Shown here in pieces: positions 1 through 5,812 of a stretch of 6,588 nt of DNA (the first letter of the stretch is position 1; each line of letters starts with the position of its first letter). The notes under the pieces are model-generated. The model ran no database searches. It was not told the DNA's origin and worked only from the letters and a program-made list of their open reading frames with translations. The translations under genes and the position numbers were made by a program. The DNA is from Pseudomonadota bacterium (GTDB lineage Bacteria > Pseudomonadota > Gammaproteobacteria > Xanthomonadales > Xanthomonadaceae), in NCBI GenBank assembly GCA_023394655.1, contig JAEXAG010000130.1:1-6588 (forward strand), given 5' to 3'.

Positions 1-383
1 GTCGCTACACCAGCGAATCGCCGCAGGGCGAACTGCGCTGGCAGCCGGCGTGGATCGGCGTTCCGCTCGGCGGCCTGCACCCGCCGGTGCGGCCGGCGCA
101 TGCCGGCATCGCCTACCGCGACCGCCACGTCGATGCCCGCATCGGCACCCGCTGGCCGGTCCATCCGCGGCCGCCCCGCGGCATCGGCTACGCGCCCCTG
201 GGCGGCGCCTGGGTGCAGGATGCCTGCGTGCCGCTGCCGCCGGCCGACGCCTGCTCGCGATTCTCCGACCGCCAGGCCGAAATCCGCCGTCGCTACTTCC
301 AGGCGATGCCGAGCGAGCGCGCGGAGCTGGATCGCGAATCGACGGTGCTCGAAGCGCGCATCGCCACGGAGTGCACGCGATGA
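1..383 (+). CDS. C-terminal part of a DUF4124-family-like secreted protein (5' end outside window)
   Basis: The frame is open from the first full codon at base 3 to a TGA at 381-383, giving the last 126 residues; the true start lies upstream of the window. The visible part has a Pro/Arg/Gly-rich middle and a Cys-containing C-terminal module: Cys75, Cys84 and Cys124 of the fragment, with the pattern C-x3-P-x-A-D-x-C followed by DRQAE and a final Cys about 35 residues later. The next gene has the same pattern with almost the same spacing, so I infer a paralogue of that DUF4124 protein. The DUF4124 head itself would be upstream and is not seen. Its TGA overlaps the ATG of the next gene (ATGA, 380-383), which suggests translational coupling in one operon. 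The molecular function is unknown. A periplasmic or envelope location is inferred from the neighbour. A GTG at 87 also opens this frame, but the open frame continues upstream, so I do not treat it as the start. Confidence 0.7.
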   Translation, partial: RYTSESPQGELRWQPAWIGVPLGGLHPPVRPAHAGIAYRDRHVDARIGTRWPVHPRPPRGIGYAPLGGAWVQDACVPLPPADACSRFSDRQAEIRRRYFQAMPSERAELDRESTVLEARIATECTR

Positions 384-1024
384 CCCGGATCCGGCCCGTC
401 CTCTTCGCGGCCCTCGCCTTCGCGCTGGCCGCCTGGATGCCGGCACAGGCACGGAAGCCGGGCACGCTGACGGTCTATCGCTGCACCGATGCCAGCGGCC
501 AGGTCACTTTCCAGAACGGCGTGCCGTGCCCGCGCGGGCAATCGCAGCAGGCGCGCACCCTGCAGGCGCCGCCCGAGCCACCCGCGCCCGCCCCGCCGCC
601 GCCTGCCAATCCGGCCCCGGCCCCCGCGCCGCCGGTCGCCACCCATGCCCCGGTGCCGTCTGCGACCCCGGTGGCGAGCGCACCGCCGCCACTGCCGCCT
701 CCCCCGCTCTACCGCTGCCGCGCCTGGAACGGCGGCAACAGCTACCTGAGCGAAGATGGCCAGCCACCTGCGCGCTGCGAGGCCCTGGCGGTGCGCGGCA
801 TCGATGGCGGGCAGAACCTGGCCGGCGCCCAAGCCTGCGAGATGCGCCAGGACCATTGCGAACGCATCCCCGACGCGGATCTCTGCGAGGCGTGGTCGCA
901 CCATGACCGGCAGGCGGAATCGCTGGTCCGGCTGGAGAACCCGGAGCTGGCCGAACGTGCGTCCGCGCTGCACGCGCGCACCCGCCGGGTGATGACCACC
1001 ACCGCCTGCGCGGCGACACCCTGA
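380..1024 (+). CDS. DUF4124 domain-containing exported protein with Pro-rich linker
   Basis: This is a 214-residue protein of unknown function. Residues 1-24 form a signal peptide: Arg near the start, a hydrophobic Leu/Ala core and an Ala-Gln-Ala cleavage site before Arg25. Residues 33-55 match the DUF4124 signature (Tyr-Arg-Cys, then Gly-Gln-Val-x-Phe, then Cys50), known in many proteobacterial envelope proteins. Residues about 63-109 are a Pro/Ala-rich linker of low complexity. From 111 a second Tyr-Arg-Cys unit begins, followed by a C-terminal module with Cys153, 160, 169 and 210. The eight cysteines (35, 50, 113, 133, 153, 160, 169, 210) are an even number, consistent with periplasmic disulfides (inference). 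The start ATG at 380 is chosen because it opens directly into the signal peptide and overlaps the upstream stop by 4 bases. Going further upstream in this frame gives Arg/Pro-rich sequence that is only the shadow of the preceding gene. Confidence 0.85.
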   Translation: MTRIRPVLFAALAFALAAWMPAQARKPGTLTVYRCTDASGQVTFQNGVPCPRGQSQQARTLQAPPEPPAPAPPPPANPAPAPAPPVATHAPVPSATPVASAPPPLPPPPLYRCRAWNGGNSYLSEDGQPPARCEALAVRGIDGGQNLAGAQACEMRQDHCERIPDADLCEAWSHHDRQAESLVRLENPELAERASALHARTRRVMTTTACAATP

Positions 1025-1041
1025 ACCCGCGCCACGGGCGT

Positions 1042-1055
1042 TTGAGTCGGCTCAA
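1042..1055. promoter_or_regulatory. Candidate FNR/CRP-family binding palindrome upstream of the cupin gene
   Basis: TTGAGTCGGCTCAA is a perfect 5-base inverted repeat with a 4-base centre. It fits the TTGA-N6-TCAA layout of FNR/ANR/FixK-type sites (consensus TTGAT-N4-ATCAA). A -10-like CATCAT at 1078-1083 would put transcription start near 1090 and the palindrome centre near -41.5, the classical class II activator position. It could instead be the stem of a weak hairpin after the DUF4124 gene. No binding protein is visible in the window. Confidence 0.4.
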
Positions 1056-1101
1056 GGCATCGTCATCGCGTCCGGTGCATCATGGGACTCCCCCAGACCA
1101 C

Positions 1102-1106
1102 AGGAG
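1102..1106 (+). promoter_or_regulatory. Ribosome binding site of the cupin gene
   Basis: AGGAG lies 6 bases before the ATG at 1113. It decides this start over the ATG at 1082, which is in another frame and gives an Arg-rich product with no family features. Confidence 0.85.
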
Positions 1107-1112
1107 TGCCGG

Positions 1113-1502
1113 ATGAAGGGCTACATCGACGACATCGAAAAGGCCACCGAGGACAACACCGATTACCGCCGCGTGCTCTACACCGGCAAGCACCTGCAAC
1201 TGGTGCTGATGGCGCTGCAGCCGGGCGAGGAAATCGGCGAGGAAGTACACGAGGGCCACGACCAGTTCTTCCGCTTCGAGGAAGGCAGGGGCGAGCTGCT
1301 GATCGACGGCGAAAAGCACGTGGTGAAGGGCGATTTCGGGGTGATCGTGCCGGCCGGCGCCCGCCACAACGTGATCAACACCGGCGACGGTCCGCTCAAG
1401 CTCTACACGCTCTACGGGCCGCCGGAACACCGCGACGGCGTGGTCCAGGCGACCAAGGCCGACGAGCGCGAAGAGCACTTCGACGGCAAGACCAGCGAAT
1501 GA
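1113..1502 (+). CDS. Small single-domain cupin protein
   Basis: This 129-residue protein makes a single cupin beta-barrel and is predicted to be cytoplasmic, with no signal peptide. Cupin motif 1 lies around residues 38-60 (PGEEIGEEVH, then a DQFFRFEEG-type stretch) and motif 2 around 73-89. Motif 2 fits the consensus G-x(5-7)-P-x-G-x2-H-x3-N well, with Pro80, Gly82, His85 and Asn89. Motif 1 departs from the canonical HxH: His46 is present, the second His is at 49, and Gln51 sits where related small cupins have an Asp-Gln pair. A divalent metal could be held by His46, Gln51 or His49, and His85 (inference). Proteins of this group are annotated only as cupins, sometimes as mannose-6-phosphate isomerase-like; the substrate is unknown. 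The gene has its own leader after the DUF4124 pair and converges on the SDR gene, with 4 bases between stop codons. Confidence 0.9.
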   Translation: MKGYIDDIEKATEDNTDYRRVLYTGKHLQLVLMALQPGEEIGEEVHEGHDQFFRFEEGRGELLIDGEKHVVKGDFGVIVPAGARHNVINTGDGPLKLYTLYGPPEHRDGVVQATKADEREEHFDGKTSE

Positions 1503-1506
1503 GGCC

Positions 1507-2283
1507 TCAGAACCCGTAGCGCAGGAAGCCGCCGTCCACGGCGATGCACTCGCCGGTGATGTAGCTCGATGCCGGCAGGCACAGGAAGGCCACCGCGGCG
1601 GCCACTTCCTGCGGCTCGCCGACGCGGCCCATCGGCGTGCGCAACAGCACTTCGTCCAGGTAATCGGCATCGGCCAGCTTGGGCGAGGTGCGGCGGGTGC
1701 GGATGTACCAGGGCGCCACCGCGTTGACGCGCACGCCATCCTCCGCCCATTCGACGGCGAGGTTGCGCGTCATCTGGTGCATGGCGGCCTTGCTCATGCC
1801 GTAGGCGACGCCGGTCCGCACGTGCGTCAGCCCCGAAACGCTGCCCACGTTGACGATGCTGGACGCGGCATGGCGCGTCAGCATCGGATGCGCATGGCGA
1901 CTCAGCTCGAACGCGCTGAAGGCGTTCAGTTCGAAGATGTCGCGCCACTCGTCCTCGCCGTAATCGATGGCGGCGCGGGTGAGGTTGCCGCCGGCATTGT
2001 TGACGAGGATGTTGAGATCGCCGCCGAAATCCTCCACCCAGTCCAGCAGGGCGCGGCGCTGCTCGGCATCGGCGACATCGGCGGCGAAGCCGTGCGCCTC
2101 GCTGCCCGGCACCTCGGCTTCCAGTTCCTCGCGGACCGCTTCCAGCGTGTCCTCGTCGCGTGCAGCCATCAGCACCGTGGCACCGAGGCCGAGCAGCTCG
2201 GCGGCGATCGCCCGGCCGATGCCGGCGCTCGCGCCGGTCACCAGTGCGAGTTGTCCATCCAGACGCCAGCGTCGCGGGTCCAC
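1507..2283 (-). CDS. SDR family oxidoreductase, tropinone reductase-like
   Basis: This 258-residue classical short-chain dehydrogenase/reductase catalyses NAD(P)-dependent carbonyl/alcohol interconversion in the cytoplasm. Numbering is from the GTG start. The Rossmann dinucleotide motif TGASAGIG is at 16-23, Asp69 (AADV) is the adenine-contact position, and NNAG is at 95-98. The catalytic tetrad is Asn120, Ser148, Tyr161 and Lys165 (YGMSK). The C-terminal ITGECIAVDGG segment is typical of the family. Arg42 just after the second beta strand suggests NADPH preference (inference). The sequence resembles the tropinone-reductase-like branch, but the substrate cannot be read from it. I chose the GTG at 2283 because AGGAGG lies 6 bases upstream and family proteins start just before the xxRRWxLDGQ segment. 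An upstream ATG at 2355 in the same frame would add 24 unconserved residues and lie within the sppA terminator. The gene follows sppA on the same strand but is separated from it by a terminator. Confidence 0.93.
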   Translation of the reverse strand: MDPRRWRLDGQLALVTGASAGIGRAIAAELLGLGATVLMAARDEDTLEAVREELEAEVPGSEAHGFAADVADAEQRRALLDWVEDFGGDLNILVNNAGGNLTRAAIDYGEDEWRDIFELNAFSAFELSRHAHPMLTRHAASSIVNVGSVSGLTHVRTGVAYGMSKAAMHQMTRNLAVEWAEDGVRVNAVAPWYIRTRRTSPKLADADYLDEVLLRTPMGRVGEPQEVAAAVAFLCLPASSYITGECIAVDGGFLRYGF

Positions 2284-2289
2284 GGCCTT

Positions 2290-2295
2290 CCTCCT
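2290..2295 (-). promoter_or_regulatory. Shine-Dalgarno that fixes the GTG start of the SDR gene
   Basis: On the minus strand a perfect AGGAGG lies 6 bases before GTG at 2283-2281. This is the main evidence that translation begins at this GTG and not at the upstream in-frame ATG at 2355. Confidence 0.85.
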
Positions 2296-2312
2296 TTGTC
2301 GAATCCACCGCA

Positions 2313-2318
2313 AGGATA
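2313..2318 (-). promoter_or_regulatory. Possible -10 element of the SDR gene
   Basis: TATCCT on the minus strand matches four of six TATAAT positions and lies 29 bases before the GTG. No good -35 hexamer is seen. A tandem CGGGATG repeat (minus strand, 2347-2334) covers the place where a -35 would be, which could mean an activator-dependent promoter. A promoter is expected here because a terminator separates the gene from sppA; the exact position is a guess. Confidence 0.25.
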
Positions 2319-2356
2319 GCGGCTCGGCGCTGGCATCCCGCATCCCGGCCGCCACG

Positions 2357-2390
2357 ACGGAAAACGCCGGGGCGATCCCCGGCGTTCCGT
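2357..2390 (-). terminator. Rho-independent terminator of sppA
   Basis: A 10-base-pair perfect stem (2363-2372 with 2377-2386, GC-rich core CGCCGGGG, CGAT loop on the + strand) is extended by a further four pairs (ACGG 2357-2360 with CCGT 2387-2390) across an AA bulge. Read on the minus strand the stem ends in TTTT followed by CCGTCG, a short but usable U-tract. It begins 19 bases after the sppA stop codon. On the + strand no T-run follows, so the terminator is directional. Confidence 0.78.
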
Positions 2391-2405
2391 CATGCGATGC
2401 CCGGT

Positions 2406-4328
2406 TCAGGGCGTGCAGAAGCAGTGTGCGGCGGGGCGCACCCAGCGGCCGTCGCGGATCTGCAGCTGGGATTCCAGATAGCGCATCTGCTCGCCGGCTT
2501 GCGGCGACAGGGCGCCCAGCAGGCCGCGCAGCAGCGCCGACTCCTGCAGCATCGCCATGCCCATGCGCCCCTGCGTCAGGCCGCCGAGGAAGCTCGCGAA
2601 CGGCGACATCGGTTCATCAACGTAGCGCACCGCGAACTTGCCGGCATCGAGCTTGGCACGGTTGGCGGCATCATCGATCGCCGCCTGCACGCCGCCGAAA
2701 TCATCCACCAGACCGCGTTCGCGGGCCTGCGCGCCGCTCCAGACGCGACCGCGCGCGGATTCGTCCACCTCGGCCACCGGCTTGCCGCGCGCCGCCGCGA
2801 CCTTGCCGGTGAAATCCCGGTAGCCCTTGTCGATCACCGACTGGATGATCCGGCCGACCTCGGGGTCGAGCGGACGGGTCGGGTCGAACGCACCGGCCAG
2901 GCGCGTGGTGCCGACGCCATCGCTGTGGACGCCGATCTTGTCCAGGGCACGGGTCAGGTTGGGCACCAGGCCGAAGATGCCGATGGAGCCGGTGATGGTG
3001 GTCGGCTCGGCATAGATGCGATCGGCATTCATGCTGATCCAGTAGCCGCCGGAGGCGGCGACGTCGCCCATCGAGACCACCACCGGCTTGCCGGCGGCCT
3101 TCAGCGCCACCACCTCGCGGCGGATCTGCTCGGAGGCATAGACCTCGCCGCCGGGTGAGTTCACCCGCAGCACGACCGCCTTCACCTTGTCGTCCTCGCG
3201 CATGTCGCGCAGCAGGGCGGAGACGGTATCGCCGCCTACCGCGCTGCGCGGCTGCCGGCCCGGCAGGATCTCGCCCTCGGCCACCACCACGGCCACCTGC
3301 GGGCGCGCGTCGGCCTCCACCGGCAGCTTCGGCGATACGTGGCGCAGATACTGCGTCCAGCCGACCTGGCGGAAGCCGCCTTCGGCATCGTCATCCGCCA
3401 CGCCGCGCTCGGCGAGCAGTGCATCCACTTCCTCGCGGGTCTTGAGGCCATCCACCAGCTTGTGCTGCAGCGCGTAGCGGTTGATGTCGCCCTGCACCGC
3501 CTCCAGGCCATCGGCCATGCGGTCGATGCCTTCGCTGATCGCCTGCGGGGCCAGCCCGCGGCGCTCGCCCACTTCGGCCAGGAAGCGGTTCCATATGTCG
3601 TTCATCCAGTACAGGTCGGCTTCCTTGGCTTCGGGCGAGGCGGAATCGCGCACGAAGGGTTCGGCGGCGGACTTGTATTCGCCCACCTTGAACAGGTGGA
3701 AATCGACGCCGAGCTTGTCCTGCAGGCCTTCGCGCATGTACGGCCGATAGCCGGAAAGGCCTTCCAGCACGATGCCGTAGCCATCCGGATCGAGGTAGAT
3801 CTCGTCGGCCTGCGCGGCGAGGAAATACTGGCCCTGGCCCATGCCGCGGGTCACCGCCACCACCTGCTTGCCGGCCTTGCGCAGGCGCTGCAGGGCGGCG
3901 CCGACTTCATTGAGCGCGGCGAAGCCGGAAGGCGAAAGATTGTCCACGTCCAGCAGAACGCGCTCGATCTTGTCGTCCCTGGCGGCGCCGTCGATCACCG
4001 CCAGCAGATCGCGCAGCTGCACCTGGTTGCGGCTGTCGTCGCGGCTGATGCCGGAAAGCGCGCGGGTGAAGGCATCGCGGCTGTCCTGCTCCACCAGCCG
4101 CCCGCTCGGTGCCAGCACCAGCGTGGTGCGGTCGGACACCTTCAGCGTCTGCCCGCCGGAGGACATGCCGGCGATCACCGCCACCAGCACCACCAGCAGC
4201 AGGAAGAAGAACAGCAGGTTGAGGATCAGCCGCCGGGTGAAGTTCATCGCCCCCCAGAGACCGATGAAGAAACGCGCGATCGGGCCACGCTGGCGCGGGA
4301 TCGGCGGGGGCTGCGGGATGGCGTTCAT
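2406..4328 (-). CDS. sppA: Signal peptide peptidase SppA, 67K type (protease IV)
   Basis: This 640-residue inner-membrane serine protease of MEROPS family S49 cleaves signal peptides left in the membrane after export. A Pro-rich cytoplasmic N-terminus (1-30) with Arg32-Arg33 is followed by one membrane anchor at about 34-54. Two tandem S49 domains follow, at about 100-270 and 345-545. The catalytic Lys/Ser dyad is visible: Lys219 in GEYKSAAEPFVR and Ser426 in AASGGYW, matching Lys209 and Ser409 of E. coli SppA. The duplicated architecture and length match the 67K bacterial type (E. coli, 618 residues). The only cysteines are a C-x-C near the C-terminus (636 and 638). I chose the ATG at 4328 because AGGAGG lies 8 bases upstream and the anchor then sits at the usual distance; the longer frame from 4382 adds 18 residues upstream of that ribosome site. 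The gene lies 64 bases after the MATE gene with no terminator between, so it may be read from the MATE promoter. A weak TAGGCT at 4359-4354 is a possible local -10. Confidence 0.97.
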   Translation of the reverse strand: MNAIPQPPPIPRQRGPIARFFIGLWGAMNFTRRLILNLLFFFLLLVVLVAVIAGMSSGGQTLKVSDRTTLVLAPSGRLVEQDSRDAFTRALSGISRDDSRNQVQLRDLLAVIDGAARDDKIERVLLDVDNLSPSGFAALNEVGAALQRLRKAGKQVVAVTRGMGQGQYFLAAQADEIYLDPDGYGIVLEGLSGYRPYMREGLQDKLGVDFHLFKVGEYKSAAEPFVRDSASPEAKEADLYWMNDIWNRFLAEVGERRGLAPQAISEGIDRMADGLEAVQGDINRYALQHKLVDGLKTREEVDALLAERGVADDDAEGGFRQVGWTQYLRHVSPKLPVEADARPQVAVVVAEGEILPGRQPRSAVGGDTVSALLRDMREDDKVKAVVLRVNSPGGEVYASEQIRREVVALKAAGKPVVVSMGDVAASGGYWISMNADRIYAEPTTITGSIGIFGLVPNLTRALDKIGVHSDGVGTTRLAGAFDPTRPLDPEVGRIIQSVIDKGYRDFTGKVAAARGKPVAEVDESARGRVWSGAQARERGLVDDFGGVQAAIDDAANRAKLDAGKFAVRYVDEPMSPFASFLGGLTQGRMGMAMLQESALLRGLLGALSPQAGEQMRYLESQLQIRDGRWVRPAAHCFCTP

Positions 4329-4336
4329 GTTCGGGA

Positions 4337-4342
4337 CCTCCT
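4337..4342 (-). promoter_or_regulatory. Shine-Dalgarno of sppA
   Basis: AGGAGG on the minus strand, 8 bases before the ATG at 4328. It supports this start over the in-frame ATG at 4382. Confidence 0.85.
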
Positions 4343-4392
4343 GGAATGATGTCAGCCTAGCGCCTGCCATCGGCTGCCGCATGCACCGGAAG

Positions 4393-5763
4393 TCACGCCG
4401 GATGCGTCGGCATCGGCATCGTGCGTGCGCTGTGGAGGAAGCGCCGCGCCAGCAGCACGGCCGCCACGCAGAGGCCGGCGATCAACCCGAGCCACATGCC
4501 CTGCGGCCCCCGGCCAAGCCCGAGGCCCAGCCCGGCTCCGAGCGGCATGCCCACGCCCCAGTAGGCCAGCGCGGCCAAGAACATCGGCACCCGGGTGTCC
4601 TTGAGCCCGCGCAATGCGCCGGCGGAGAGCACCTGGATGCCGTCCGGGAACTGGAAGGCCGCCGCGTACAGCAGAAGCGACGAGGCCAGCGCGGCCACCG
4701 CCACGTCGGTGGTGTAGCGGGAGACGATGAAATCGTGGCCGAACACCATCGCCGCGCCGGACACCAGCTGGGTACCCAGCACCAGCACCAGCCCGACCCT
4801 GGCCGCACGGAGGATGCCACCGCGATCCCCGCGCCCGAGCGCGTTGCCGACCCGGATGGTGGTGGCCTCGGCGATGCCGAAGGGAATCATGAAGCAGAGG
4901 CTGGCGACGTTGATCGCGATCTGGTGTGCCGCCGCCGGGACCTCGCCGAGCCGCCCGATCAGGAGCGCGGTCACGATGAACAGGCTGCCTTCCATCGCCA
5001 CCGTCACGCCGATCGGCAGGCCGGTCCGCAGCAACGCGGCCTGCGCCGGGCGCGAGATCCGGTCGAAGCGGGCAAACAGGCCCAGCGATTCGAAGCGCCG
5101 CGCGCGCCACAGGTAGAGGGCGAAGCCGAGCATCTGCACCCACATCATCGCCGCCGATGCGACGCCCAGCCCGCCCGCGCCCATTTCCGGGAACCCGAAG
5201 CGCCCGAACGCCAGCATCCAGCCCAGGGGGGCCAGCACCAGCAGTCCGCCCAGCCCGAACACCATCGTCGGCAGGGAAAAGTGCAGGCCGTCGCAGAGAT
5301 AGCGCATCGCCATGTACAGCGTCAGCGCCGGCACGCCCCAGCGGATGCCGTGCAGGAAGGCGGTGGCGCCGGGGCGGATCGATTCGGCGATGCCGAACGG
5401 CGCCATCGCCATCGGCAACAGGGTGAGCAGGCCCCACATCAGCACGCCGAGGATCGCCGCCAGCCAGACGGCCTGGCGGAACATCGGCGCGATCTCCGCA
5501 TGGCGGCCGCTGCCGTCGAGTTGCGACACCGTGGGCGGCAGCGCCATCAGCGTGCCCATCGGGATCATCATCGGCAGCCAGAACATCGCCGCGCCCACCG
5601 AAACCGCCGCCAGGGTGGCGGTGCCGTGGTGGCCGGCAATGAGACTGTCCACCAAGCCGATCATGCCGGTGGCCAGATGGCCCGCCACCAGCGGCGCGGC
5701 CAGCCGCGCAGTGCGGGCAAGCTCCGCGGCAGGGCTTCGGGGCGCGGTGACGGGCGTGTTCAT
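4393..5763 (-). CDS. norM: NorM/MdtK-type MATE family multidrug efflux transporter
   Basis: This 456-residue inner-membrane antiporter is predicted to export cationic drugs and dyes using a Na+ or H+ gradient. It is almost wholly hydrophobic, consistent with 12 membrane segments in two six-helix lobes, and its length matches the family (about 450-460). Recognisable NorM/MdtK landmarks are VDSLIAG (38-44), QLDGSGRHAEIA (81-92), FGFPEMGAGGLGVASA (189-204), AAHQIAIN (278-285) and GALRGLKDTR (382-391). The three acidic residues known to be essential in Vibrio cholerae NorM (Asp36, Glu255, Asp371) correspond to Asp39, Glu258 and Asp374 here, each offset by three, so the pump looks functional. The ATG at 5763 is preferred because the first helix then starts about 20 residues in. 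Longer in-frame starts (5808, 5880) give Arg-rich sequence crossing the promoter region. The Shine-Dalgarno is poor. The gene is divergent from the S9 peptidase gene and possibly co-transcribed with sppA. The substrate range cannot be told from sequence. Confidence 0.94.
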   Translation of the reverse strand: MNTPVTAPRSPAAELARTARLAAPLVAGHLATGMIGLVDSLIAGHHGTATLAAVSVGAAMFWLPMMIPMGTLMALPPTVSQLDGSGRHAEIAPMFRQAVWLAAILGVLMWGLLTLLPMAMAPFGIAESIRPGATAFLHGIRWGVPALTLYMAMRYLCDGLHFSLPTMVFGLGGLLVLAPLGWMLAFGRFGFPEMGAGGLGVASAAMMWVQMLGFALYLWRARRFESLGLFARFDRISRPAQAALLRTGLPIGVTVAMEGSLFIVTALLIGRLGEVPAAAHQIAINVASLCFMIPFGIAEATTIRVGNALGRGDRGGILRAARVGLVLVLGTQLVSGAAMVFGHDFIVSRYTTDVAVAALASSLLLYAAAFQFPDGIQVLSAGALRGLKDTRVPMFLAALAYWGVGMPLGAGLGLGLGRGPQGMWLGLIAGLCVAAVLLARRFLHSARTMPMPTHPA

Positions 5764-5806
5764 GGGGATCGCGCCAAGGGTTTCCACGGATGCGGGAAGG
5801 CGGCGC

Positions 5807-5812
5807 ATTCTA
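5807..5812 (-). promoter_or_regulatory. Candidate -10 box of the MATE gene
   Basis: TAGAAT on the minus strand matches TATAAT at five of six positions. It would start transcription near 5800, giving a leader of about 37 bases before the ATG at 5763. No convincing -35 is present at 16-18 bases. A 6-base inverted repeat, GGCGGC (5799-5804) and GCCGCC (5813-5818), brackets the hexamer exactly and could be an operator. Confidence 0.45.

Noticed and set aside
293..973. Minus-strand frame of 226 codons opposite the DUF4124 genes
   Set aside because: It is an Arg/Gly-rich shadow of the Pro-rich linker, with no plausible start context.
1026..1043. Small hairpin (CGCC-ACG-GGCG followed by TTT) just after the DUF4124 gene
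   Set aside because: Only four pairs with three T; too weak to call a terminator, although a Rho-dependent end here is possible.
1412..2308. Alternative minus-strand frames (298 and 219 codons) over the SDR and cupin genes
   Set aside because: They are out-of-frame products rich in Arg, Ala and Pro that lack the Rossmann and catalytic motifs of the true frame.
1777..2319. + strand open frame of 180 codons antisense to the SDR gene
   Set aside because: It lies opposite a gene with all SDR motifs; the product shows no recognisable features.
3339..4349. + strand open frame of 336 codons antisense to sppA
   Set aside because: It mirrors the sppA codons, with biased composition (His/Ala/Gln) and no ribosome site; sppA on the other strand has clear catalytic motifs.
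4329..4382. Longer sppA start at 4382
   Set aside because: It lies upstream of a perfect AGGAGG serving the ATG at 4328 and adds 18 residues with no family match.
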